This document shows, one piece after another, positions 16,761-25,311 of a DNA stretch of 43,267 bases. Source of the DNA: Anaerolineaceae bacterium (GTDB lineage Bacteria; Chloroflexota; Anaerolineae; Anaerolineales; Villigracilaceae); NCBI GenBank assembly GCA_009885525.1, contig VFKN01000024.1, forward strand, positions 1 through 43,267, in the 5' to 3' direction. The notes beneath the pieces are model-generated. The model was not told where the DNA came from and made no database searches. It saw only the letters and a program-made list of their open reading frames with translations. The position numbers were made by a program, and so were the translations under genes. The stretch's first letter is position 1, and the number at the start of each line of letters is the position of its first letter.

Positions 16761-16951
16761 GCGTATACGGTGGAGAAATCTTTTATTTATATATACCAGT
16801 TTAGATGAATAGAAAAAAAAGGTAAATTCGGGTTTCACCCAATCTTTGCAAGCTCATACATGCTGTGCGGGTGGGGTATTTGCCCCATACGCCGGGTGTC
16901 ACAATGTAAATCAATTGAAGCGTTTATGTTGGAAGATTAATAACTCACCTT

Positions 16952-16977
16952 ACACCTTCCCCTTCGGGGGAAGGTGT
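16952..16977. repeat. hairpin with TTCG tetraloop
   Basis: A perfect 11-bp stem (16952-16962 with 16967-16977) is closed by TTCG, a very stable tetraloop in RNA. It is followed by GGGGATGAGGG. It looks like a dispersed palindromic repeat unit. Confidence 0.6.
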
Positions 16978-16990
16978 GGGGATGAGGGAG

Positions 16991-17039
16991 ATAATGGATA
17001 AAAAAGACCGACTGCGCGTCGGCCTTCTTTATCCATTAT
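16991..17039 (-). terminator. palindromic element with terminator-like core
   Basis: Outer arms ATAATGGATA (16991-17000) and TATCCATTAT (17030-17039) enclose a GACCGAC/GTCGGCC hairpin. Read on the minus strand, that hairpin is followed by T6. It could stop transcription coming from the decayed lyase gene. Its right edge overlaps the start of the 94-bp repeat by 2 nt. Confidence 0.55.
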
Positions 17040-17131
17040 CAGTACTTCACGAAAAGACTTCGTAGTTGCGACTTTAGTCGCTTTTTAGCCGAACGACTGA
17101 AGTCGTTACTACGTTTTCGTGATCTACTGAT
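17038..17131 (-). repeat. 94-bp cloverleaf-like palindromic repeat, copy 2
   Basis: This is the exact reverse complement of the element at 11027-11120 over all 94 bases, with flanks that differ at once outside the element. Perfect identity implies recent copying or gene conversion. The two inverted copies bracket the pentapeptide-hutH-hutU-fmdE-cytochrome block. Confidence 0.85.
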
Positions 17132-17136
17132 TATCT

Positions 17137-17257
17137 TGATACCCTTACACTTTGTTTTTGAGACACGGAAAACGCAGATGAACGCGGGTTTTTTTGACGA
17201 AACGCCCGAAAAAACGCCTTGAATCCGCGTCCTGATTTTAAGAGTGTAAGGGTATCA
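17137..17257. repeat. 121-bp element with 14-bp terminal inverted repeats
   Basis: Perfect 14-bp inverted ends (TGATACCCTTACAC at 17137-17150 and its complement at 17244-17257) enclose about 93 nt containing GCAGATGAACGCGGG and GAATCCGCGT words. The form is that of a MITE-like miniature element. No open reading frame or clear target duplication is seen. Confidence 0.6.
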
Positions 17258-17262
17258 GTCCA

Positions 17263-17620
17263 TTATCCTAAATTTCCAATCAGTTTTTCAACTTCTTCCA
17301 AAACCTCCCCCGACTTCACCAGCGCCTTCATTGCATTGTGATCGTTAAACAGCGGACGGTCAACTTCGAGGTGCGCCACATACTTGCGGATCACTTCGCG
17401 CGCTTTGAGCAAACCATTGCCCGGCGTGAACTCGCGAAAGTCCAATGCCTGTATTCGTTCCGTACATAATTTATTTTGCCGCCAGTTTTTCTTCAACCAT
17501 GGCGCGGCATATTTTAATTCGTTCCAATGCCTCTGGCGCCAACTCAACTTTCTCATTGAAACGCGCAGCCGCAACAAGTTTTTCAATCATAAGCGATGAA
17601 CCATCGAGAATGATTGTCAT
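17263..17620 (-). pseudogene. decayed second ammonia-lyase (HAL family) gene
   Basis: From ATG 17620, with an excellent AAAGGAG site, the sequence encodes a HAL/aromatic amino acid lyase N-terminus: MTIILDGSSLMIEKLV, then APEALERIKICRAMVEEKL. It meets a TAA where the family has Glu (AAK-stop-IMYG). The frame continues IMYGTNTGIG, the conserved lyase motif. It then jumps to another frame with a lyase C-terminus: LDFREFTPGNGLLKAREVI, then LEVDRPLFNDHNAM, ending in EEVEKLIGNLG. The central region, about 380-400 residues including the MIO site, is gone. This is a pseudogene with a nonsense mutation, a large internal deletion and a frameshift. Confidence 0.85.
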
Positions 17621-17735
17621 AGGATTCTCCTTTTTGAGAATTGTACTCCCAAACAAATGCAATACTTCAAGCCTGTTTTGCAAGCGTATCTTGTATAATC
17701 CAGCAACCCTAAAACTTGCGGTTCATAAATATTTT

Positions 17736-19640
17736 ATGTCTTCCTTCACTTATTTTCTCAAACTCATTACTCAGTTGGGAATTCGCCAACTATCCCTTTT
17801 TGCGCTGTATAAACTTGGATTGAAAATGGGGCATTATAGACGCTTCATGACGGTTGCAAGTAATCAGTTATCAGTAATCAGTTATCAGTTATTGTTCACG
17901 CTCCCCTCACGCGAATCGCTTTTGCAAACACTTGGCGAGGATGGAAAAGAGAAATTAATTATAGAAGCCGATGAGGTCGTTGCGGGGAAATTCCGCATGT
18001 TTGGCGGCGAACTTGTGGGCATAAAATTAACCGGTGATTGGCAATCCGCGCATTGGACGGATTTTGAAGATGGGAAGATTAAACTCGAAGGCGATATAAA
18101 ATTTATTTGGGAGCCTGCACGTTTCGGGTGGGCATTTATTTTGGGGCGCGCGTATCACATCACACAAAATGAAAAATATGCTGAAGCCTTCTGGAAATAT
18201 TTTGAGACCTTCAGCGAATCGAATCCCGTAAACATTGGGGCGCATTGGATGAACGGGCAGGAAGTCGCGTTGCGTCTCATGGTGTTTGCGTGGGCGCTGC
18301 ATGTTTTTCCATCTACTGAAAAACAAAAAACTCAACTGCTTCAATCCATTGCCGAACACGCGGCGCGCATTCCGCTGACGCTCGTGTATGCGCGCGCGCA
18401 AAATAATAACCATCTTGTCACCGAAGCCGCCGCGTTGTATACCGCAGGCTTAATGTTGAAAAATAAAACCTGGCGCGCGCTTGGATGGAAGTGGTTCAAC
18501 TGGGCGCTGCAAAATCAGATCAGCGGCTACGGCGAATATATTCAGCACAGCGTCAACTACCATCGTGTGATGCTGCAAAGCGCTTTGTGGATCAACTTTA
18601 TTAAACAGGATGTCTTCCCCGTGAATAGTTCACAAGCGCTGAGTCGTTCTGCTCACTGGTTGTTTTCTCTGCTCGATAGCGCTTCAGGCTCGACCCCCAA
18701 TTTGGGTTCTGTTGACGGGGCTTTGATCCTGCCGCTGAGTATTTGCAATTTCCACGATTATCGTCCCACGGTGCAAGCCGCCGCGCGCGCGTTCTTAAGA
18801 ACCAATTTGCAATCCGGCATTTGGGATGAAATGTCATTATGGCTGAATCTGCCCGCCAATGAGCGCATTATCAATTCGGATGATTACCTGACCGATAATA
18901 TTCACGGAAAAAATTCGTGGGCGTATCTTCGCGCGTCTACGTTCAAGAGTCGGCTCGCGCATATGGATCAGCTCCACTTGGATCTATGGTGGCGCGGGAT
19001 AAATATCGCGCAAGATGCGGGGACTTATATGTATAACGCCGCGCCGCCTTGGGATAATCCGCTGGTAACGACGCGCGTACATAATACGGTCATGGTAAAC
19101 GGTAAAGACCAAATGACTCGCGCAGGCAAATTTCTTGTATTGGATTGGGTGGACGCATATTCAAAAAGCATGATTGAGGCGGATGAAAATATCTTAATCT
19201 GTACGCAGGCGCATTATAGAGGACACAATTATGTAAAGCATCAGCGTACTGTTACCGCATACCGCAATGAGCGTTGGATAATCCGCGATGAAATGAGGAC
19301 ATATAAAGAACAGAAGCGAGTCTTCCTTTTGCATTGGTTGTTGGCGGATGGAGAATGGAAAATAGAGAATAGAGAACAGGGAATAGAGATTAGTTTGAAA
19401 TCTCCGCATGGATGGATTACGCTTAAAATATATGCAACCTTTCAACCTTTCAACCTGCAACCTGCAACCATTTCCCTCGTCCGCGCAGGGGAGCTGATTT
19501 ACGGTCAGCGCGATGTAAAACCCTACGAAGGCTGGGTCTCGCATACCTACGCACAAAAATCCCCTGCGCTTTCGTTGGCCGTGGAAGTTACATCTACGCG
19601 GGATGTGGAGTTTGTCAACGAGTTCATCTTCCCGCGCTAA
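17736..19640 (+). CDS. heparinase II/III-family protein
   Basis: The 634-residue product resembles alginate lyase/heparinase II/III proteins. An alpha/alpha-toroid helical domain covers about residues 100-370 (WEPARFGWAFILGRAYH, NNNHLVTEAAALYTAGL, YGEYIQHSVNYHRVMLQ). A beta-sandwich domain follows (WAYLRASTFKSRLAHMDQLHLDLWWRGINIAQDAGTY, HNTVMVNGKDQ). In Gram-negative and related genomes such proteins process uronic-acid polysaccharides and often sit with exopolysaccharide genes, but none are near. The start at 17736 has no good ribosome binding site; TATAAT at 17694-17699 gives a likely promoter. Three low-complexity stretches (17859-17891, 19350-19390, 19434-19470) appear inserted in frame. 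Confidence 0.82.
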   Translation: MSSFTYFLKLITQLGIRQLSLFALYKLGLKMGHYRRFMTVASNQLSVISYQLLFTLPSRESLLQTLGEDGKEKLIIEADEVVAGKFRMFGGELVGIKLTGDWQSAHWTDFEDGKIKLEGDIKFIWEPARFGWAFILGRAYHITQNEKYAEAFWKYFETFSESNPVNIGAHWMNGQEVALRLMVFAWALHVFPSTEKQKTQLLQSIAEHAARIPLTLVYARAQNNNHLVTEAAALYTAGLMLKNKTWRALGWKWFNWALQNQISGYGEYIQHSVNYHRVMLQSALWINFIKQDVFPVNSSQALSRSAHWLFSLLDSASGSTPNLGSVDGALILPLSICNFHDYRPTVQAAARAFLRTNLQSGIWDEMSLWLNLPANERIINSDDYLTDNIHGKNSWAYLRASTFKSRLAHMDQLHLDLWWRGINIAQDAGTYMYNAAPPWDNPLVTTRVHNTVMVNGKDQMTRAGKFLVLDWVDAYSKSMIEADENILICTQAHYRGHNYVKHQRTVTAYRNERWIIRDEMRTYKEQKRVFLLHWLLADGEWKIENREQGIEISLKSPHGWITLKIYATFQPFNLQPATISLVRAGELIYGQRDVKPYEGWVSHTYAQKSPALSLAVEVTSTRDVEFVNEFIFPR

Positions 19641-19646
19641 ATTCCC

Positions 19647-19711
19647 TTGACATAATTCAGTCGCTGAATTATGATTTATGTACAATAAAGTCTATTACAA
19701 TACTAGACTTT
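19647..19711 (+). promoter_or_regulatory. rrf2-family gene promoter with palindromic operator
   Basis: TTGACA (19647-19652) and TATGAT (19670-19675) are separated by the ideal 17 nt. Between and overlapping them is a perfect palindrome with 10-bp arms CATAATTCAG and CTGAATTATG around TCG (19651-19673). A second inverted repeat, AAAGTCTA/TAGACTTT (19687-19694 with 19704-19711), follows in the leader just before the ribosome binding site. The layout fits autorepression by the Rrf2 protein encoded next. Confidence 0.75.
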
Positions 19712-19725
19712 CAGAGGCAGCAACA

Positions 19726-20184
19726 ATGAGACTTTCCAAACGCGGCGAATACGGTTTACGGGCGATGATCGCTCTGGCGGAACCCGCTGAAAAAAGCAGC
19801 GCCCCACAAATGATGCAGATCAAGGACATTGCGGCGAGAGAGCAAATCTCCGCCAAGTTCCTTGAGCAAATTCTCCTCGCGCTAAAAAACGCGGGGATGT
19901 TGCACAGCAAAATGGGCGTTGGCGGCGGGTATTACCTGGCCAGGTCAGCCAAAGAGATCACCCTCGGACAGATTTTTCGCGTGTTGGATGGACCCGTAGC
20001 GCCGATCAAATGTGTGAGCCATATGGCTTACGAGCCTTGCGGCTGCCCCGATGAAGAGACCTGCGGCCTGCGCCTCACAATGAACGATGTGCGCAACGCG
20101 ATTGCAGATATTCTCGACAACACTTCATTATCAGATGTCACCAAACGTCAGCACGCTGTCCGCAAAAAATTAGGCATCAAGTAA
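19726..20184 (+). CDS. Rrf2-family transcriptional regulator with cysteine cluster
   Basis: The 152-residue protein has the Rrf2 winged helix: MRLSKRGEYGLRAMIALAE, IKDIAAREQISAKFLEQILLALKNAGML, and the wing GVGGGYYLAR. Cysteines C96, C105, C107 and C113 (KCVSHMAYEPCGCPDEETCGL region) are placed like the cluster ligands of IscR/NsrR-type members. An Fe-S cluster sensing redox, iron or nitric oxide is therefore likely, and a sulfur role of the CymR type is an alternative. An upstream in-frame ATG at 19678 is rejected, because it would lie at the transcription start. GAGG precedes the ATG at 19726. The downstream neighbour is a TSUP exporter, which may be a target. Confidence 0.88.
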   Translation: MRLSKRGEYGLRAMIALAEPAEKSSAPQMMQIKDIAAREQISAKFLEQILLALKNAGMLHSKMGVGGGYYLARSAKEITLGQIFRVLDGPVAPIKCVSHMAYEPCGCPDEETCGLRLTMNDVRNAIADILDNTSLSDVTKRQHAVRKKLGIK

Positions 20185-20196
20185 CTTAAAGTGGGC

Positions 20197-20215
20197 GGCG
20201 GGTTATAAACCCGCC
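20197..20215. repeat. GGCGGGTT palindrome after the Rrf2 gene
   Basis: Arms GGCGGGTT and AACCCGCC enclose ATA, 12 nt after the stop codon. No T-run follows, so it is a REP-like repeat that may act as a weak terminator or mRNA end stabiliser. Confidence 0.5.
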
Positions 20216-20316
20216 CTACAAAGTCCTTTTTATTTGCCTTGAAAGTATACTAGTACTATAGATTTTATAGAATACAAACGAGCACATTTGGCAGTTCCAA
20301 ACAAGGAGAATATAAA

Positions 20317-21078
20317 ATGCAAATCGAAATGGTTTTTCTTTTATATGTACTGGTGGGGTTTGTCGCGCAGATGATTGATGGCGCGCTTGGCATGGCATAT
20401 GGAGTCAGTTCAAATACATTTCTACTTGGCATGGGCATTCCCCCCGCGGCAGCATCTGCCAGCGTGCACATGGCTGAGGTTGTGACCACCGGCATATCCG
20501 GTTTTTCACATTGGAAACTTGGCAACGTGGATTGGAAACTCGTGCGCCGATTATTGATCCCAGGCGTAATTGGCGGCGTGGTCGGCGCGTATATCCTAAC
20601 TGCCCTTGACGGCGATGTGATCAAACCCTACATCGCGGCATATTTACTTGTGATGGGCATTATCATTATTTACAAGGCTTTTACGATGACTCCGAAAAAG
20701 AAAATGGATGAGTATCACGGTCCGCGTGTGAGCTGGCTGGGATTGGTGGGCGGATTCTGCGACGCGATCGGTGGAGGCGGCTGGGGACCGGTGGTTACAT
20801 CCACATTGGTGGCTCGCGGTAAACATCCACGTATGACAATCGGGTCGGTCAATTTTTCGGAATTTTTTGTGACACTGGCAGAGTCAATCACGTTTGTGAT
20901 CGCATTAAGTTTTACACAATATTGGCAGGTCATTTTAGGGCTACTTGTCGGCGGGGCAATTGCAGCACCAATTGCGGCTAGACTTTCGCAAAAACTACCA
21001 GTCAAGACATTGATGATCTTTGTCGGCTTGCTTATCATAGGGCTAAGCATTCGTACTATTGTTTTAGCTATGCAGTAA
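20317..21078 (+). CDS. TSUP (TauE/SafE) family membrane exporter
   Basis: The 253-residue integral membrane protein, about 7-8 helices, carries the two TSUP half-repeat signatures: GFVAQMIDGALGMAYGVSS near residues 12-30 and GGFCDAIGGGGWGPVVTS near 145-162. Members export sulfite, sulfoacetate or related organosulfur anions, or take them up. The gene follows the Rrf2 regulator by 132 bp on the same strand with its own AAGGAG site. An AT-rich stretch at 20243-20270 (TATACTAG, TACTATAG) may be its promoter. Control by the neighbouring Rrf2 protein is an inference. Substrate not determined. Confidence 0.88.
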   Translation: MQIEMVFLLYVLVGFVAQMIDGALGMAYGVSSNTFLLGMGIPPAAASASVHMAEVVTTGISGFSHWKLGNVDWKLVRRLLIPGVIGGVVGAYILTALDGDVIKPYIAAYLLVMGIIIIYKAFTMTPKKKMDEYHGPRVSWLGLVGGFCDAIGGGGWGPVVTSTLVARGKHPRMTIGSVNFSEFFVTLAESITFVIALSFTQYWQVILGLLVGGAIAAPIAARLSQKLPVKTLMIFVGLLIIGLSIRTIVLAMQ

Positions 21079-21091
21079 ATAAGCGGAGCAA

Positions 21092-21131
21092 CAAAAAGCA
21101 GACGGGCAAGTTTTCCCCTGTCTGCTTTTTG
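21092..21131 (+). terminator. terminator after the TSUP gene
   Basis: A 12-bp stem CAAAAAGCAGAC (21092-21103 with 21120-21131) is extended by GGG/CCC with one bulged base, and the right arm ends in T5. Confidence 0.8.
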
Positions 21132-21154
21132 CATACGCACCTTGCAATCCAGCT

Positions 21155-21160
21155 TATAAT
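21155..21160 (+). promoter_or_regulatory. -10 box giving a leaderless nfeD mRNA
   Basis: TATAAT ends 7 nt before the ATG at 21168, and there is no ribosome binding site. The transcript probably begins at or near the start codon. Confidence 0.5.
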
Positions 21161-21167
21161 CTCACGT

Positions 21168-22472
21168 ATGAAACAACTTCGAGCGTTACTTCTATTCTTA
21201 ACCTTCTTCGCGCTGTTCTCGCAGGTCTTCGCGCAATCGAATCAACCTGTGGCGCTGGTGATGACCGCGGATGGTCCGATCATGCCACCGATGCTGGAGT
21301 ATTTCAGGCGCGGAATCAAGATCGCAAACCAGCGCGATGTGGAAGTGCTTATTATTCAATTGAACACGCCCGGCGGAAGCGTCAGCGCCATGTCGGATAT
21401 GATCGCGGCGATCGGTGAAAGCGATGTGCCGGTGGTGATTTATGTTTCGCCAGCGGATGGACAAGCCGCGAGTGCGGGCGCGCTCATCACCATGGCGGGA
21501 CATGCATCCGCGATGGCGCCGCGCACGGTGATCGGTGCTGCGAGTCCTATTGATAGTTCCGGCGCGGATATTGAGTCAACGTTACAGAAGAAAATAAAAG
21601 AAGACCTGAAAGCCAAAGCCCGCACCATGGTGGAACGGCGCGGCAAGGTTGCAACGCAACTGGCTGAGGCGATGATCGACGACGCGAAAGCGGTCACAGC
21701 CGATGAGGCGCTCAAAGCAGAACTGATCGACTTTATCGCAACTGATGCAAAAGATTTACTCAACAAACTTGACGGCTTCAAAGTAAATATCAACGGCGAA
21801 GCGCGCGTACTGCACACAAAAGACATTAGCCTAGAACCGCTTAATGCAAGTTTTATCGAACAACTTTTGGCAATGCTGACCGACCCGAACATCGTATTTT
21901 TGTTATTGGCGATCGGCGTACAGGCGATTCTGATTGAACTTTCAAGTCCCGGCGGATGGGTGTCGGGCTTCATCGGCGCGGTGTGCATCACGCTGGCAGT
22001 GTATGGCATGGGCGTGCTGCCGGTCAATTGGTTTGGGATTATTTTTCTCATCATCGCTTTTGTGTTGTTCATACTTGATATTAAAGCCGCGGCGCATGGC
22101 GCGTTGACGACGGCAGGCGTGGTCTCGTTTATTGTCGGCGCGCTGGTCTTGTTCAACTCTCCGGGGACGCCGCAGTTTCAGCGCGTGTCTGTTCCGCTGG
22201 TGATTGGCGCGGGGATTTTCATCGGACTGATATTTTTCACGATAATGGTCTTTGCATTACGCGCACAGCATGGAAAGATTCAAACCGGGGTTGAGTCACT
22301 CATCGGGAAAACAGGAACAGCTCGAACCTTCAGCGGAGGCGCGGGGCAAGTTCAGTTGGAAAGCGAATTATGGAGCGCAGAAAAATCTCCTGAGTCAGAA
22401 TCCATCCGTAAGGGTGATTTGGTTGAAGTTGTCGAAGTGCGTGGTTTGAGATTAATCGTTAAGAAAAAATAG
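21168..22472 (+). CDS. NfeD family membrane protein with ClpP-class serine protease domain
   Basis: The 434-residue protein has a signal peptide (MKQLRALLLFLTFFALFSQVFA). A ClpP/Sppa-like protease domain follows: LIIQLNTPGGSVSAM, YVSPADGQAASAGALITMAGH with the nucleophile Ser in AASAGA, and APRTVIGAASPI. Then come about five membrane helices (240-370) and a C-terminal NfeD OB-fold (IGKTGTART, VQLESELWSA, IRKGDLVEVVEVRGLRLIV). This is the long NfeD1b form. In many genomes it pairs with a stomatin/flotillin gene, which is absent here. It probably takes part in membrane protein quality control. Confidence 0.9.
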   Translation: MKQLRALLLFLTFFALFSQVFAQSNQPVALVMTADGPIMPPMLEYFRRGIKIANQRDVEVLIIQLNTPGGSVSAMSDMIAAIGESDVPVVIYVSPADGQAASAGALITMAGHASAMAPRTVIGAASPIDSSGADIESTLQKKIKEDLKAKARTMVERRGKVATQLAEAMIDDAKAVTADEALKAELIDFIATDAKDLLNKLDGFKVNINGEARVLHTKDISLEPLNASFIEQLLAMLTDPNIVFLLLAIGVQAILIELSSPGGWVSGFIGAVCITLAVYGMGVLPVNWFGIIFLIIAFVLFILDIKAAAHGALTTAGVVSFIVGALVLFNSPGTPQFQRVSVPLVIGAGIFIGLIFFTIMVFALRAQHGKIQTGVESLIGKTGTARTFSGGAGQVQLESELWSAEKSPESESIRKGDLVEVVEVRGLRLIVKKK

Positions 22473-22579
22473 ATGTCATTGCGAGGGCGCACTAAGTCCC
22501 GTTTTTCGGGATGTTCTTGCCCGAAGCAATCTCATGTCACACGGGATTGCTTCGTCGCTATCGCTCCTCGCAATGACAT
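22473..22579. repeat. dispersed GTCATTGCGAGG palindromic repeat
   Basis: Arms ATGTCATTGCGAGG (22473-22486) and its complement (22566-22579) enclose further paired words: a CGAAGCAATC region and GATTGCTTCG. This type of intergenic repeat is common in environmental bacterial genomes. It fills the gap between nfeD and lipA, and an open reading frame through it does not encode a lipA extension. Confidence 0.75.
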
Positions 22580-22595
22580 AAATCAGAGGATACAA

Positions 22596-23546
<951 letters not shown>

Positions 23547-23673
23547 GCAGGCATCTGCTTGATGTATATAAATCTGCACTTCCTGCCATAATTAAATTGG
23601 TTATAATAAAAGATGGTTTACTTGACCCAAACCCTCGCCGTTTTTTATTTATAAGTAAAAGGATGCGCTCAAA

Positions 23674-24036
23674 ATGTTAAATCTAAACTCAGTTATGATC
23701 GGATCGATGCAATCGAAAGCATTAGCTGCCTTCTATGAAAAGGTTATTGGAAAGCCCGCCGACATGGTCGATAACGAAAATGGTTTCTTTGGCTGGCAGG
23801 TCGGAGGTACCTTTTTAGGCGTCCTGGAACATTCCGAAATGGGCGGCAACACCAAAGATCCCGGGCGTGTGATGTTTAATTTTACAACCGCTCAAGTCAA
23901 GGAAGAGTTTGAGAGAATCAAGACACTCGGCGCTACAGTCATCAAGGAGCCCGGTGAAATGGGACAAGGCTTGATCGCAACGCTAGCTGATCCAGACGGA
24001 AACTACTTTCAACTAATGTCCCCAATGGGAGAGTAA
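23674..24036 (+). CDS. VOC (glyoxalase/bleomycin resistance) superfamily protein
   Basis: The 120-residue protein has the paired beta-alpha-beta-beta-beta fold of the VOC superfamily. Signs are the N-terminal strand NSVMIGSMQSKALAAFYEKVIG, central GWQVGGTFLGVLEHSEM and the C-terminal LATLADPDGNYFQLMSP, which carries the conserved DPDGN turn and Gln. Members are metal-dependent lyases, dioxygenases or drug-binding proteins, and the substrate is unknown. TATAAT at 23602-23607 is a likely -10. AAAAGGA precedes the ATG. The gene is monocistronic and ends at a bidirectional terminator. Confidence 0.85.
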   Translation: MLNLNSVMIGSMQSKALAAFYEKVIGKPADMVDNENGFFGWQVGGTFLGVLEHSEMGGNTKDPGRVMFNFTTAQVKEEFERIKTLGATVIKEPGEMGQGLIATLADPDGNYFQLMSPMGE

Positions 24037-24134
24037 ATTGCTCCACTGGAGACGATTCGTATCGCAAATAGTATGCGCGTTGAACGTGGCGCACAGAAAT
24101 TTGCATCGGAGAAAAGTTTAAGGTATGAGGATAA

Positions 24135-24173
24135 AAAAACTCCCGCAAGATTAGACCTCTCGCGGGAGTTTTT
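24135..24173. terminator. bidirectional terminator with ACTCCCGC arms
   Basis: A 12-bp perfect stem AAAAACTCCCGC (24135-24146 with 24162-24173) has T-tracts on both strands, between the VOC gene and the convergent cyclase gene. Two more terminators with the same arm core lie at 26143 and 27895. Confidence 0.88.
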
Positions 24174-24186
24174 GTTTTATTCCAAC

Positions 24187-25311
24187 CTACAACGTCGGGG
24201 CGAAGTATGACATTCCTAAAACAAAAATATGGACATAAGTTTCATAGCCCACAGCCAATAAAGAAAAAACGGAAAGCCCAATCACAAGATTCACTTTGCG
24301 TTTTTCAAGGACGGTCATAGCGTCCGCATCGGGTCGTTGGCGGGAAGAGCCATATTTAATAACATATAAATTGATGAATGCGCCCAATACGGCAAATACT
24401 TGTAATGGAATACGAACCTGCGCCGCATCCAACGTATGAAACGCGGGGGCAAGCGCGCCCATCAACGAGCCTGCCCCAAGGATAATCGCAAGCGGGCTGA
24501 GCGTGGTCACAATTGCGCATGGCGCGCCAAAAATGGTAAACAATATGGAACCCAAACTTATTCGCTGGCGCGTTGCAAGCAGATCAGTTTCATCTACAAA
24601 GACGGGCGCATTCTCGCGGTCTGATTTGCCGATACGATACACTTCCACAGGTTCGGCAAATCCGCGCACATTGATTTCTTCGGCGGCGATGTTGGGGTAA
24701 TCTTCCGCCACTTGCGTGAAGGCTTTGCCATCCACGAGCACTTCGCCGGGTTTCGCGAACGCCTCAAGCCGCGACGCAAGATTAACCACATCGCCAATGG
24801 CAGTGTAATCTTTTCTGTCGGTTGAACCTAAGCGTCCCACGCGCGCAAAACCGGTGGCAACGCCCACGCGCGCCTGCAAGTCCAGCCCTAACTCTTTGGA
24901 AACAGATTTCAATCCCTCCTGAATGCCAAGCGCGGCGGTAGTCGCTCCGCGCGCATGTTTGGCGTTGGGGATCGGCGCGTTGAAAATCGCCATGACCGCA
25001 TCACCGATGTATTTATCAATAAAAGCGTCATTCTTGTGCAGTACTTCGTTCGCCATTTTGAAAAATGCTTCGACCACTTCGTAGCTGCGTTCCGCGCCGA
25101 GGCGGTTGGTCATTTCGGTGAAGCTGGTCAGGTCGGCAAAGATCACAGACAGTTCGATCACGCGGCCTTCCTGCATATGAGTTTCACAGCGGTTGCAGAT
25201 GTTCGGGTTGCGCGCGCTGCGCGTAATTCCGAACAAGTGAAAAAGCATGCCCAGCGGACCTGCGAGAGCGGTTCCGCACACTAAACATTCGTACGCTAAT
25301 TTTTTTGTCAT
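24187..25311 (-). CDS. class III adenylate cyclase with zinc-binding N-terminus and membrane tail
   Basis: The 374-residue protein starts with two CxxC pairs (C9/C12 and C39/C42), a probable zinc module. A class III cyclase catalytic domain follows (about 52-235): metal-binding D60 in FADLTSF and D104 in KYIGDAVMAIF, base-recognition K100 and D168 (DYTAIGD), and transition-state N177 and R181 in DVVNLASRLE. The Lys/Asp pair predicts ATP as substrate and cAMP as product. The C-terminus (about 255-374) has about four membrane helices, an unusual placement after the catalytic domain. The ATG at 25311 has GGAG 7 nt upstream. Confidence 0.88.
   Translation of the reverse strand: MTKKLAYECLVCGTALAGPLGMLFHLFGITRSARNPNICNRCETHMQEGRVIELSVIFADLTSFTEMTNRLGAERSYEVVEAFFKMANEVLHKNDAFIDKYIGDAVMAIFNAPIPNAKHARGATTAALGIQEGLKSVSKELGLDLQARVGVATGFARVGRLGSTDRKDYTAIGDVVNLASRLEAFAKPGEVLVDGKAFTQVAEDYPNIAAEEINVRGFAEPVEVYRIGKSDRENAPVFVDETDLLATRQRISLGSILFTIFGAPCAIVTTLSPLAIILGAGSLMGALAPAFHTLDAAQVRIPLQVFAVLGAFINLYVIKYGSSRQRPDADAMTVLEKRKVNLVIGLSVFSLLAVGYETYVHIFVLGMSYFAPTL

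Noticed and set aside
21440..22156. 238-codon minus-strand frame within nfeD
   Set aside because: It is antisense to conserved NfeD motifs and its Ser/Ala/Thr-rich translation is typical of a shadow.
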